DNA from: Acinetobacter amyesii
GTDB lineage: Bacteria; Pseudomonadota; Gammaproteobacteria; Pseudomonadales; Moraxellaceae
Direction: 5' to 3'
NCBI RefSeq assembly: GCF_002018365.1
Contig: NZ_MVKX01000001.1
Coordinates: 237,178 to 301,177 of the forward strand
Length of the DNA: 64,000 nucleotides
The position numbers and the translations under genes are program-made. The notes under the pieces are model-generated. The model ran no database searches. It worked only from the letters and a program-made list of their open reading frames with translations, and was not told the origin of the DNA. The first letter of the stretch is position 1, and the number at the start of each line of letters is the position of its first letter. This document shows positions 26,627-36,404 of this stretch, piece by piece.

Positions 26627-27488
26627 ATGATGTTTAAACAGCATGTATTGTGTGCCCTTACATTGACTTGTTCAGGTACACTATTTGCCAATATTCCAAT
26701 TGAATCTCGCGGTTTGAGTGGCGCTGATAATGGCACTGTGTATACAGCAAATAATACAGCCATTCAAACAGGTGCTGGCTCTACCCCTACGCCAACAAAT
26801 TTAAATTGGCAGCTCATGCAGAAGAACCAACAGCTCGAAAATGAATTGCGTAGCTTACGCGGTAAAATGGAAGAGCAAGACAATATTATCGAACAATTAA
26901 AAAGTGAACTTACAAACCGCTATGCAGATTTAGATCAACGTTTAGAGCTACTCCAACAAAAAGTAGATCCGAGTGAAGACACAGAGGCTGCGGAGGATAA
27001 CCAACAAGGTACTGCACCCAGTAGCAGCTAATACAGCGCCTACACCTGTTAAACAACCTACGACCCAAGCAACATTAAGCTCATCTGCAAAACAACCTGT
27101 AAATGCAGGTGGTGACTCACTTGAGCTTGAGAAAGCAGCGTATACCGTTGCTTTAGATGCATACAAACAAGGTGGTGCAAAAAAAGCCATTGCACCAATG
27201 AAAAACTTTATTAAAAATAATCCTGACAGCGTCTACATTAGCAACGCATATTTTTGGTTAGCTGAGTTCAACCTGGCTGTTGAACCGACCAACTACGCAG
27301 AAGCGAAAAAGAACTATAGTATTGTGGTCGATCAATACCCTGAGTCGACCCGCGCGCCTAGAGCGTTATATCAACTGTATAGCATTGCAAAAGACGTCGA
27401 TCGAAATAGCAGTTTAGCAACGCAGCTCAAAACCAAGCTTATCCAAAAGTATCCTAAATCTGAAGAAGCAGGCTTTGTTAAAAAATAG
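26627..27488 (+). pseudogene. cpoB: Cell division coordinator CpoB/YbgF, split by a +1 frameshift
   Basis: CpoB is a periplasmic TolA-binding TPR protein that couples peptidoglycan synthesis to outer-membrane constriction. The N-terminal half (26627-27031) has a signal peptide and a coiled coil (about residues 70-115). The C-terminal half, in a different frame (GTG at 26973 to 27488), carries the TPR domain with the AAYTVALDAYKQGG and YFWLAEFNLA repeats. The frames meet at CCC (27017-27019); removing one C gives one uninterrupted 286-residue protein of normal length. So this is either an inactivated gene, a sequencing error, or rarely programmed slippage. The signal-peptide half alone lacks the TPR domain. 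Confidence 0.85.
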
Positions 27489-27503
27489 GACTATTTTTAA
27501 CGC

Positions 27504-27537
27504 AAAAAAAAGACACCTTATAAGGTGTCTTTTTTTA
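27504..27537. terminator. Bidirectional terminator between cpoB and lpxA
   Basis: AAAAAAAGACACCTTA and TAAGGTGTCTTTTTTT form a perfect stem with almost no loop and A and T tracts on both sides. It ends the long leftward cluster after lpxA. Confidence 0.92.
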
Positions 27538-27547
27538 TTCGCGGCAT

Positions 27548-28336
27548 TTAGCGTACGATACCACGCTTAGACTGCTCAAGTGAGTCAATCAACAATTGCG
27601 CTTCTGCCACATCAGGCAAAATTTCAGTACGAATACGCTCAATCGCTTCATTCGTCGTTAAACCATCTTTATAGATCAATTTAAAGGATTCACGTAAACC
27701 TTGAATCACATTTTTAGACCAACCTTTACGACGCATGCCTTCAATGTTCATGGCAAAAGCATGGGCTGGATTACCAGATACCATGACATAAGCAGGTACA
27801 TCTTTCAAAATAAGCGATGCACCACCGATCATACTGTATGAATCGATTTTACAAAATTGGTGAATACCAGAGTTACCACCTACGATGACATAATCACCGA
27901 TATGGACATGGCCTGCAACGCCGACGTTATTAGCAAAGATATTGTGATCACCTACCACACAGTCATGTGCAATATGTGTATTCACCATCAATAAATTATG
28001 ACTACCAACTTTTGTTAGACCCTGATCTTGAACAGTACCACGGTGTAAACTACAGTGTTCACGAATCGAGTTGTGATCCCCGATTTCTAACCACGTTTCT
28101 TCACCAGCATATTTCAAGTCTTGGCAGACTTCACCAACACTGGCAAATTGAAAAATTTCGTTATGTTGACCAATACGGGTATAACCACCCACCACAACAT
28201 GTGAATGCAGTTTAGTACCCGCTCCAATTGTGACATTAGGACCAATAATACAATATGGTCCAATTTGCACATCCGGAGCAATTACTGCTGATGAGTCAAT
28301 AATGGCGGTAGGATGAATTAATTCGTTATTGCTCAT
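27548..28336 (-). CDS. lpxA: UDP-N-acetylglucosamine acyltransferase
   Basis: This 262-residue left-handed beta-helix enzyme catalyses the first step of lipid A synthesis, adding a 3-hydroxyacyl chain from acyl-ACP to UDP-GlcNAc. Hexapeptide repeats run from residue 8 (HPTAIIDSSAVIAPDVQIGP) and the catalytic His lies in the MVNTHIAHDC segment. The start at 28336 overlaps the fabZ stop as ATGA; an extension in the same frame has no conserved residues. lpxB does not follow; the next gene is cpoB on the other strand. Confidence 0.96.
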   Translation of the reverse strand: MSNNELIHPTAIIDSSAVIAPDVQIGPYCIIGPNVTIGAGTKLHSHVVVGGYTRIGQHNEIFQFASVGEVCQDLKYAGEETWLEIGDHNSIREHCSLHRGTVQDQGLTKVGSHNLLMVNTHIAHDCVVGDHNIFANNVGVAGHVHIGDYVIVGGNSGIHQFCKIDSYSMIGGASLILKDVPAYVMVSGNPAHAFAMNIEGMRRKGWSKNVIQGLRESFKLIYKDGLTTNEAIERIRTEILPDVAEAQLLIDSLEQSKRGIVR

Positions 28337-28821
28337 GCTTTCTCTGTTTTCTGATGCGAAACCATAATTTCCGCGGTTGCTGCGACTACGCCATCTACAG
28401 TGGCAACACAATTATATTTGTAAATGCCACGCTTTTGCATCACTAATTCTGATTTTAATACAAGTTGATCGCCTGCAACGACTTGTTTTTTAAATCGGAC
28501 CTTTTCTGCACCAGCAAATAAGAACAACGAACCCGCTGAAGGTTTCTCATTATTCATGATGAAACCTAAGATACCCGACACTTGCGCCAATGCTTCAACA
28601 ATCAGCACACCCGGCATAATTGGGTATTCAGGGAAATGGCCTTGTAAAAATTCTTCGTTAATCGTTACATTTTTATAGCCTACAATCCCGTTGTCAGTCA
28701 CTTCAACAACACGATCAACCAATAAAAACGGATAACGATGTGGCAAATATTCACGAATAGTCTGAATAGTCATTGGTAATTCAGGTTTTGTGAAAGCTGG
28801 GGTATTCGACTCTGTCATCAT
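28333..28821 (-). CDS. fabZ: 3-hydroxyacyl-ACP dehydratase
   Basis: This 162-residue hot-dog fold enzyme removes water from 3-hydroxyacyl-ACP in fatty acid synthesis, competing with LpxA for its substrate. The catalytic His is in LPHRYPFLLVDRV near residue 27, and the conserved helix is GHFPEYPIMPGVLIVEALAQ near 65. It sits between lpxD (2-base gap) and lpxA (4-base overlap) as in most gammaproteobacteria. Confidence 0.96.
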   Translation of the reverse strand: MMTESNTPAFTKPELPMTIQTIREYLPHRYPFLLVDRVVEVTDNGIVGYKNVTINEEFLQGHFPEYPIMPGVLIVEALAQVSGILGFIMNNEKPSAGSLFLFAGAEKVRFKKQVVAGDQLVLKSELVMQKRGIYKYNCVATVDGVVAATAEIMVSHQKTEKA

Positions 28822-28823
28822 AA

Positions 28824-29894
28824 TTATTTACGCAATTTAAATGTTGATTCAAGGGACTCAATTTGAGACTGCATATGATCAAGTCGTTTGACCAATTGGG
28901 TCAATGGCACATCTGCTAATTGTTTAAAGCGGATTGCTGCCTTTTTCCAAGAACCACTTTCAAGCATTGGTGTACCTGAAGAATAACTTCCAGCAACGGA
29001 AATACTTTTTGTGACCATTGACATACCGGTAATTGTCACATTATCTGCAATATTAATGTGACCTACGATACCAACAGCCCCTGCTAGCACACAATTTTTG
29101 CCAATAGTTGTACTACCCGCAATGCCACATTTCGCAGCCATTGCCGTATTTGCACCAACTTTGACGTTATGCGCGATTTGCACAAGGTTATCAATAATGA
29201 CACCATCTTCCAAAATTGTGTCATCTAAAGCACCACGGTCGATACTACAATTTGAACCAATACGCACATCATTCCCGATACGTACAGAACCTAATTGAGC
29301 AATACGATGCCATTTCCCTTGATAAGGTGCAAAACCAAATCCTTCACCACCGACCACCGTATTTGCATGGATACGTACACGATCACCTAACTTGGCTTCA
29401 CCAGTAATCGTCACATGCGAATCGATAAAACAATCTTTACCAATTTCTACACCATGATCAATCTTCACTTGGGATTCAATGCGAGTCCCTTCACCCACCA
29501 CGCTATTCGCACCAATCACCACATAATGCCCAATATAAGCAGTATCAGAAATGATTGCGGAAGGATGAATTTGGGCAGTACTTTCAATCCCTGTTTCTAC
29601 AGATTTTTTTTCAAAAAAATGCGTCAGAATAGCGAAAGCCAGATACGGATTGGGTACAACAATGAAGTTTTGCTGTGAAGGGATTTGTGACTGCATGTCT
29701 GCAGTCACAATCAGCGCACCAGCCTGAGACTGTTGAGCTTCATTCAGATATTTATCTGCGTTTAAAAATGCAAGCTGATGCGGTTGAGCACTCTCTAAAC
29801 TTGCCATTCCACTGAATTGCAAGTCTAGCTGGCCAATACATTGACCTTGAACAAGTTGAGCAAGCTTTTCTAAACTGAATTTTTGAGAATTCAT
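28824..29894 (-). CDS. lpxD: UDP-3-O-acylglucosamine N-acyltransferase
   Basis: This 356-residue trimeric enzyme catalyses the third step of lipid A synthesis, N-acylation of UDP-3-O-acylglucosamine. An N-terminal uridine-binding domain (residues 1-100) is followed by hexapeptide repeats; the catalytic His is in [10 protein letters not shown] near residue 240. A C-terminal helix ([20 protein letters not shown]) is typical of the trimer tail. It lies downstream of skp by 3 bases. Confidence 0.96.
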   Translation of the reverse strand: MNSQKFSLEKLAQLVQGQCIGQLDLQFSGMASLESAQPHQLAFLNADKYLNEAQQSQAGALIVTADMQSQIPSQQNFIVVPNPYLAFAILTHFFEKKSVETGIESTAQIHPSAIISDTAYIGHYVVIGANSVVGEGTRIESQVKIDHGVEIGKDCFIDSHVTITGEAKLGDRVRIHANTVVGGEGFGFAPYQGKWHRIAQLGSVRIGNDVRIGSNCSIDRGALDDTILEDGVIIDNLVQIAHNVKVGANTAMAAKCGIAGSTTIGKNCVLAGAVGIVGHINIADNVTITGMSMVTKSISVAGSYSSGTPMLESGSWKKAAIRFKQLADVPLTQLVKRLDHMQSQIESLESTFKLRK

Positions 29895-29897
29895 TGA

Positions 29898-30398
29898 TTA
29901 TTTAATTGCATTAACCTTTTGAATCATTTTATCAGTTAAATCAAACTTAGGGTCATACGCAAGTGCTGAATTTTTATTCAAAACAACATCTAACTTATTT
30001 TCTGTGCGCAATTGTTCTGCAACTTGCTTGATTCGAGTATCCATCGTGCGATTTAAGGACTGAATATTCCCTTGAACCGAAGCTTGAACTTTTTGCTGTA
30101 AATCAGTCAGCTCTTTAAGTTTAGCTTGATACTGTTGACCCATTTGCTGCTTTTGCGCAACAGTCAACTTATCACCACCCTGCTGAGCTTTCTGTTGCAT
30201 TGCTTCCAGCTCTTTTGCCAGTGATTCAATTTTAGTGGTTTGTGGTTTCAACTGCTGTTGAATTTGAGCATTTTGTTGTTTTAGATAAGTGCTTTGATCA
30301 ACCACCTTTTCTAAATCAACCACACCGTAACCTGCTGCATGTACCACAGCAGAACATGACATACCCAATACCGCCAAACCAGCAAATAATTTATTCAT
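29898..30398 (-). CDS. skp: Periplasmic chaperone Skp/OmpH family
   Basis: This 166-residue precursor has a signal peptide (residues 1-21, AVVHAA) and two long helices that form the tentacles of the trimeric chaperone, carrying unfolded outer-membrane proteins to the BAM complex. The helical region is Gln/Lys-rich (QQLKPQTTKIESLAKEL) and ends in an AYDPKFDLTDKMI block. It lies between bamA and lpxD. Confidence 0.9.
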   Translation of the reverse strand: MNKLFAGLAVLGMSCSAVVHAAGYGVVDLEKVVDQSTYLKQQNAQIQQQLKPQTTKIESLAKELEAMQQKAQQGGDKLTVAQKQQMGQQYQAKLKELTDLQQKVQASVQGNIQSLNRTMDTRIKQVAEQLRTENKLDVVLNKNSALAYDPKFDLTDKMIQKVNAIK

Positions 30399-30439
30399 CT
30401 TATCAACCTGTAATTTTGTTATTCCCAGAAGGGTCGTAC

Positions 30440-32983
30440 TTAGAACGTACGACCAATCTCGAATTGAATTTCTTTTGTTTCATCGCCAGCTTTGTCATTA
30501 AGCGGGAATGCATAACTCAGTGAAATTGGGCCAATCATCGTGATCCAAGTAAAGCCTGCACCAACGCTATAACGCATGTTATTCATATCAAAGCCGTAGT
30601 TATCTTTACAGTATTGACGGTCTTCACTAGATTTAGGAACGTCACATTGGGTATCAAATACTTGTGCGCCTTCAGCAAACAATACTGGACGAACTTGACG
30701 CGCCCAATCACCTTTAAATGGCACAGGTAAAGCTAATTCAGTACCAAATTGAATTAAAGCATTACCACCGACTTCCTCTGGATCGTAGTCAACCTGATTT
30801 TGCGCATCATAATACACACCAGGATATTTCGGCCCTAAAGTACTGTTATCATAACCACGTACCGAACCAAAACCACCTGCATAGAAGTTTTTGTAGAACG
30901 GTAAATCATTACCATAGCCTAACTTACCGTAACCACGTAATACAAAGTCTTTACCGAGTGGGAAATAAGCTTGTGCATCGTAAGTGATTTTTTGATATTC
31001 AACATCACTACCTGGTAATGCAATTTCGGCATTAACGCGGTGTGACATGCCCGATGTAGGGAATACAGGGCGATTCAAGGTGTTGTATGACCAACCCAAG
31101 TTAAGGTTATAAGTTAAGAAATCACCTTTAAACGCACTGTCGTATGATTCTTCAGGTACTGCGCAAGTGTTGTGAGTAACAATTTTATTACCTTCACTAT
31201 CTAGTACAAAATCTCCATTCTCATCAGTTTTGTATACAGGCACAGTTAATTGTGAGTTACCTGACGCATCCGTAGGACAGAATGATGTAGTATCCGTCGC
31301 CTTCCCGCCATTTGCGAGTAAATAATCACGCACATAGGTAGAAACATATGGACCTGTTGTCACTTCGGTATTATCAATATTCAAACCCATACTGATACTT
31401 TGGTTTTCATCGATCGGATAACCAAAGTTGATACCACCACCAAAACTGTCAGTGACGTAGTTGTTAACGTTATAGTCGTCATCTAACTTGGTTTTACGGT
31501 AGTACAAGTTATAACCACGGCGTACACCATCAATTGTGAAGTACGGGTCAGTTACACTGAGGTTGTAGTAATCTTGAGTCTCTGATCGTGACAAATCGAT
31601 AGAAACCGCATTACCTGTACCCAAGAAGTTGGTTTGACTCAAACCTGCTTGGAAAGTTACACCGCCACTTTGTGAGAAACCAACAGCCAAAGTACTTGTA
31701 CCCGAATGCTGTTCTTCAACATTTACATTTAAATCAATTTGATCTGGGGTGCCCGGAATACGTGCAGGTTTAACATCAACAGTTTTAAAGAAACCAGTAC
31801 GCTCTAAACGCACTTTAGACAAATCAATTTTTTCGTTACTTGCTAATGCGCCTTCCATTTGACGCATTTCACGACGTAGAACTTCATCAGCTGTTTTCGA
31901 GTTACCTGTGAAATTAATACGGCGAACAGTGACTTGCTGACCCGGATTCACATAGTAATTTAAATCAACCAATTTGGTGTCTTTGTTGATTTCAGGAACA
32001 ATGTTCACTTCTGCAAAGTAGTAACCTGCGTTACCGTATTTACGAAGTAAAAGTTGTTTCACACCATTCACTTTTTCTTGTGAATATAAATCGCCATCTT
32101 TATAGAGTTTTAATGCGTTTAAATCAGTTTGCGTATAAAGCGTATCACCTAAGAAATGGGTTTCACCAAACTTAAATTGTTCGCCTTCATCCACCGAAAC
32201 TTCGATAAAGACATGCTTTTTATCTTCACTCAAATTCAGACTTGAATTGCTAATGTTGAAGTTGATGTAACCTTTGTTGAGATACATCGCACGTAAAGCT
32301 TCTAAACTCGCAGCCATCTTTTCACGTGCATAGCGGTCATTACGAGAAATGATCGAGTTCCAACCACTTTCTTTTAATGCAAAAATTTGTTTAATTTCGC
32401 TTTCTTTAAAGACCGTATTACCAATGATATTGATATCAAATACTTTGGCAGATTGACCTTCTTCAAACTCGATTAAGACATTGACACGGTTATTCGGTTG
32501 AGCGGTTGTAATCACTTTGACATCAGCATCATAACGACCTTGCTGCATGTACTGTTGTTCTAATTCAGTTTCAACCGTTTGCAAAGATGATTTCTTTAAA
32601 ACCTCACCTTCGGACAGACCCATTTTCTTTAAGCCTTCTTCCAAGGCTTCTTTAGGAATAAGTTTATTGCCTTTTAGCTCAACTTTAGAAATTACTGGGC
32701 GTTCAACCACTGTATATATAAGGGTATTACCGACTTGTGAAGACTTCACATCATCAAACAACCCCGATGCAAACATGCTACGAATTGAGTTTGAAATGAT
32801 TTGATCATTGACACGATCACCAGCGGAGAATGGGATCATTCCGGCTACATTGTCAGGAGTTAAACGCACTAAGCCATCAACACGAATATCTTGTACTACA
32901 AAATCATCTGCTGCATATACTTGTTGTGCTACGGCCATAGCACTAACCAGTGCCAATGGCATAAATAAATGTTTGTGCTGCAT
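30440..32983 (-). CDS. bamA: Outer-membrane assembly factor BamA
   Basis: This 847-residue central subunit of the BAM complex inserts beta-barrel proteins into the outer membrane. A signal peptide (about residues 1-25, QQVYAA) precedes five POTRA domains (about 26-425; the first opens FVVQDIRVDGLVRLT) and a 16-strand barrel ending in the beta-signal FEIGRTF with a terminal Phe. The VRGYDNSTLGP motif (the VRGF/Y lid) is seen near residue 660. The start at 32983 is chosen because it opens the signal peptide; the frame continues upstream without sense. Confidence 0.97.
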   Translation of the reverse strand: MQHKHLFMPLALVSAMAVAQQVYAADDFVVQDIRVDGLVRLTPDNVAGMIPFSAGDRVNDQIISNSIRSMFASGLFDDVKSSQVGNTLIYTVVERPVISKVELKGNKLIPKEALEEGLKKMGLSEGEVLKKSSLQTVETELEQQYMQQGRYDADVKVITTAQPNNRVNVLIEFEEGQSAKVFDINIIGNTVFKESEIKQIFALKESGWNSIISRNDRYAREKMAASLEALRAMYLNKGYINFNISNSSLNLSEDKKHVFIEVSVDEGEQFKFGETHFLGDTLYTQTDLNALKLYKDGDLYSQEKVNGVKQLLLRKYGNAGYYFAEVNIVPEINKDTKLVDLNYYVNPGQQVTVRRINFTGNSKTADEVLRREMRQMEGALASNEKIDLSKVRLERTGFFKTVDVKPARIPGTPDQIDLNVNVEEQHSGTSTLAVGFSQSGGVTFQAGLSQTNFLGTGNAVSIDLSRSETQDYYNLSVTDPYFTIDGVRRGYNLYYRKTKLDDDYNVNNYVTDSFGGGINFGYPIDENQSISMGLNIDNTEVTTGPYVSTYVRDYLLANGGKATDTTSFCPTDASGNSQLTVPVYKTDENGDFVLDSEGNKIVTHNTCAVPEESYDSAFKGDFLTYNLNLGWSYNTLNRPVFPTSGMSHRVNAEIALPGSDVEYQKITYDAQAYFPLGKDFVLRGYGKLGYGNDLPFYKNFYAGGFGSVRGYDNSTLGPKYPGVYYDAQNQVDYDPEEVGGNALIQFGTELALPVPFKGDWARQVRPVLFAEGAQVFDTQCDVPKSSEDRQYCKDNYGFDMNNMRYSVGAGFTWITMIGPISLSYAFPLNDKAGDETKEIQFEIGRTF

Positions 32984-33023
32984 GCCAGTCTTTTCCGCTG
33001 TTAATTTATTTCGTATAACGTTC

Positions 33024-34379
33024 TTATAAACGCATAATGTCATTGAATAGAGCCAGTAGCATCATGCTACCCAGCAATACCATACCAATTTTTAATCCAA
33101 CCAATTGTATTTGTTCAGAAACAGGTTTACCACGAATTAATTCAATAAAATAGTAAATTAAATGACCGCCATCGAGCATAGGAATCGGTAGTAAATTTAA
33201 AATACCTAAACTTACACTCATCAGTGCCATAAAGGAAATGAAGGTTTGCCACCCCATTTCAGCACTTTGTCCAGCCACTTTCGCAATGGTAATCGGACCA
33301 GATAAATTATCTAAACCAACCAAACCACGCACCATTTTTACAATAGAATTCAGGATCATACTAGAGATTTGACCTGTTTTTTCTACCGCTTTGCCCATCG
33401 CCTCTACAGGCGTGTATTGAATGGTTTGTTTGTATTCGGCTGGAATATTGACTTTACCCGGATCGCTTTGTACACCTAAAAGCCCTGTGACTTTACCCAT
33501 TTGGTCACGCTTACCTTGCGGCATCACGCTTAAATGCACAATTTTATTTTGTCGTAAAACATCAATTTTAAGTAACTTTTCTGGAGAAGCTTGTACAACT
33601 TGTACAACATCAAACCAGTCTTTCATTTTTACGCTATCAATCGAAACAATTCGGTCACCCACTTGCATCCCTTGGCGAATCGCTGCGCCATCTTCACTGA
33701 GTTTTGAAACCACTGCAGGAATTTCAGGACGATATGGCGTAAAACCAAGAACATCGAGTGGTGACTGAGTTTGGTCGCGTAAGAAACTTTGAATCGGTAA
33801 ACTGAAGTTTTGAATTTGCCCTGCTCGTTCAGCTTGAATTTGAATATTGCCAGTTTCACCTACACGATCAACCAAGGCATAATTCAAGCGCTCCCAAGTG
33901 GATACTTGAGTGCCATCTACAGCAGTAATTTTATCACCAGCCTGCATTTGCGCAGCTGCTGCTGGTGTATTCGGTAAAATTTTACCTACGCGCGTATTGA
34001 GCTGTTCCTGTGCAGGTAAAAATAAAATCCAAAACAACACTACTGCAAATGCCAAGTTGATGAGTGGCCCTGCAGCAACAATTGCAATACGTTTCCAAGG
34101 GTGTTGTCTGTTAAATGCTTTCGGTAAGTCTTCTGCTGCGACATCACCTTCACGCTCATCCAACATTTTGACATAACCACCGAGTGGCAATGCAGACAGT
34201 TGATATTGAATACCTGATTTCTTCGACGTCCACTTAAGCAGTGTTGGACCAAAACCAATCGAATAAACCAAAACCTTTACGCCCAGTTTACGTGCAACGA
34301 AATAATGCCCAAATTCATGAATCGCTATCAGCGGTCCAAGTAGCAATATTGCTGCAACAATCATAAACAAGGCATTCAT
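33024..34379 (-). CDS. rseP: Site-2 zinc protease RseP
   Basis: This 451-residue inner-membrane protease cleaves the anti-sigma factor in the envelope stress response and clears signal peptides. The zinc motif HEFGH is near residue 22, two PDZ domains follow (about 125-300, with GDKITAVDG and GDRIVSIDS), and the third metal ligand is in LLPIPMLDGGHL near 395. The usual position between dxr and bamA is kept. The gap to dxr is 3 bases. Confidence 0.96.
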   Translation of the reverse strand: MNALFMIVAAILLLGPLIAIHEFGHYFVARKLGVKVLVYSIGFGPTLLKWTSKKSGIQYQLSALPLGGYVKMLDEREGDVAAEDLPKAFNRQHPWKRIAIVAAGPLINLAFAVVLFWILFLPAQEQLNTRVGKILPNTPAAAAQMQAGDKITAVDGTQVSTWERLNYALVDRVGETGNIQIQAERAGQIQNFSLPIQSFLRDQTQSPLDVLGFTPYRPEIPAVVSKLSEDGAAIRQGMQVGDRIVSIDSVKMKDWFDVVQVVQASPEKLLKIDVLRQNKIVHLSVMPQGKRDQMGKVTGLLGVQSDPGKVNIPAEYKQTIQYTPVEAMGKAVEKTGQISSMILNSIVKMVRGLVGLDNLSGPITIAKVAGQSAEMGWQTFISFMALMSVSLGILNLLPIPMLDGGHLIYYFIELIRGKPVSEQIQLVGLKIGMVLLGSMMLLALFNDIMRL

Positions 34380-34382
34380 GTC

Positions 34383-35579
34383 TTAACTTCCTGAATTCAA
34401 TACTGCTTTTTCAGCAACCATACGTGCCGATTTATCTGCATGCAAAATAACATCAATATTATTTGCAGCTGAGTTTTCAACTTGCCCCAACACATGTTCC
34501 ACAATTTGCGGGATTTGAGTAAAGCCAATTTTCTCATGCAAAAATGCTGCCACGGCGATTTCATTGGCTGCATTTAAAATCGTAGGAGCTAAGCCTCCAG
34601 CCTTCATGGCTTGACGTGCTAATTTGAGTGCTGGGAATCGCTGTATATCAGGCTGTTCAAAATTTAGCTGTGAATGAACAAATAAATCTAATGGAGGCAC
34701 ATGTGTTTGAATACGCTTCGGCCACGCTAATGCATGAGCGATAGGCGTACACATATCAGGATTACCCATTTGTGCCAAAGTCGAACCATCTACATATTGA
34801 ACCATTGAATGAATGATACTCTGTGGATGGACAACAACTGTTACAAATTGTTCTTCAACTGCAAAAAGATGACAGGCTTCGATCAATTCCAAGCCTTTAT
34901 TCATTAGCGTTGCAGAATCAACAGAAATTTTTTGCCCCATCGACCAGTTTGGATGCTTACAAGCTTGTGCAGGCGTCACACTTTGTAATTGTTCTAAACT
35001 ATGATGTAAAAATGGACCACCAGACGCGGTGAGTAAGATTTGTTTGACACCTAATTTTGGCTGACCATGACGCTCACCTTGTAGATAAGTTTCAGGCAAG
35101 CATTGGAAGATTGCATTGTGTTCAGAATCGACTGGCAACAACAAAGCATTATTTTCACGTGCGGTCTGAATCATGATGTCACCCGACATCACGAGCGCTT
35201 CTTTATTTGCAAGCAACACGCGTTTACCTGCTTTCGCAGCAGCCAATGTAGGTAGCAACCCTGCCGCACCCACAATAGCTGCCATGACCACATCAACCTG
35301 TGGATGTTCTGCTACTGCAATCAATCCTGCTTCATCATGCAGGATTTCAATATCAGTTAATTTTTTAGCTACGAGTAATCGGCGCAGTTCATCCACTTTA
35401 TTGAATGGAACAACTGCGATTTTCGGTCGATATTGTTTGCATATTTCGACAAGTTCTACAATTCGGCTATGTGCAGTGACTGCAAAAACTGAATACTCTT
35501 CGGGGTGCTGTTGCAGAATCTTTAAAGTACTTTGACCAATGGATCCTGTTACACCCAATATACAAACAGATTGTGACAT
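34383..35579 (-). CDS. dxr: 1-deoxy-D-xylulose 5-phosphate reductoisomerase
   Basis: This 398-residue cytoplasmic enzyme of the MEP pathway turns DXP into 2-C-methyl-erythritol 4-phosphate with NADPH. Visible are the NADPH motif GVTGSIGQSTLKIL near residue 10, the metal site in PVDSEHNAIFQCL near 145, and the flexible-loop Gly/Ser in LTASGGPF near 180. It supplies isoprenoid units for UppS, encoded two genes upstream. The ATG follows directly on the cdsA stop codon. Confidence 0.97.
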   Translation of the reverse strand: MSQSVCILGVTGSIGQSTLKILQQHPEEYSVFAVTAHSRIVELVEICKQYRPKIAVVPFNKVDELRRLLVAKKLTDIEILHDEAGLIAVAEHPQVDVVMAAIVGAAGLLPTLAAAKAGKRVLLANKEALVMSGDIMIQTARENNALLLPVDSEHNAIFQCLPETYLQGERHGQPKLGVKQILLTASGGPFLHHSLEQLQSVTPAQACKHPNWSMGQKISVDSATLMNKGLELIEACHLFAVEEQFVTVVVHPQSIIHSMVQYVDGSTLAQMGNPDMCTPIAHALAWPKRIQTHVPPLDLFVHSQLNFEQPDIQRFPALKLARQAMKAGGLAPTILNAANEIAVAAFLHEKIGFTQIPQIVEHVLGQVENSAANNIDVILHADKSARMVAEKAVLNSGS

Positions 35580-36404
35580 CTATAAATCTACGCCAATTAA
35601 TTTTAAAACATACATACCTGCTGCAAAGATAGGTGCTGCAGCAAGCAACGAGTCGATACGATCCAGCACACCGCCATGTCCCGGAAGAATACGACCAGAA
35701 TCTTTGATCCCCGCACGACGCTTGATCATCGATTCAAATAAATCACCAAGTACTGAACTAAATACCGTTATTACTGAAAGTATTAAAAATAAGATATGTT
35801 CAGCGATGCTTAAATCTAGATAAATAATTTCAACAACAATAACGATTAGCATTGCTGTGAATAGACCGCCGTATAAACCTTCGATCGATTTATTCGGGCT
35901 CACATCTGGTGCAAGTTTTTTCTTTCCGAATTTACGTCCCACGAAGTATGCACCACTGTCTGCACCCCATACCAACAGGAACAGATACATGAGCCACCAC
36001 GGTGAGTTCATCCACACAGAAAAAATAGCAGTTACAGCAGCAGGAACTAAGACTAAACCAATACCACTCAGACTCGGGTTATACCAGTTGTCGTATTCAG
36101 GATAAGACTTCACCCAATAGACACTTAAGATCCAAGTAAAGATCGAAGCCGCCCAAAGCAGTAATGCAACATCCGTAAAATGCAATGCTAGTGCTGAAAG
36201 AATAGCAGTGACTAGACCATAGCCCCAAGCGAAAGGTTTAATCACATTTTGTGTATTCCGCGGCATGAGTTTAAACCACTCATAACCCGCGACAGCTGAT
36301 GCAATAATCATCAGCACAAGCATTGGGTATTTAGACTCGGTTGCAAACATGCAACTCAGTACAACTGAAACCAGTACCAATGCGGTTATTATCCGCTCTA
36401 ACAT
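35580..36404 (-). CDS. cdsA: Phosphatidate cytidylyltransferase
   Basis: This 274-residue inner-membrane enzyme makes CDP-diacylglycerol for phospholipid synthesis. About eight transmembrane segments are visible, with the family signature DLFESMIKRRAGIKDSG and LPGHGGVLDRIDSL near the C terminus. It directly abuts both uppS and dxr with no gap, so the three genes are translated from one mRNA. Confidence 0.95.
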   Translation of the reverse strand: MLERIITALVLVSVVLSCMFATESKYPMLVLMIIASAVAGYEWFKLMPRNTQNVIKPFAWGYGLVTAILSALALHFTDVALLLWAASIFTWILSVYWVKSYPEYDNWYNPSLSGIGLVLVPAAVTAIFSVWMNSPWWLMYLFLLVWGADSGAYFVGRKFGKKKLAPDVSPNKSIEGLYGGLFTAMLIVIVVEIIYLDLSIAEHILFLILSVITVFSSVLGDLFESMIKRRAGIKDSGRILPGHGGVLDRIDSLLAAAPIFAAGMYVLKLIGVDL

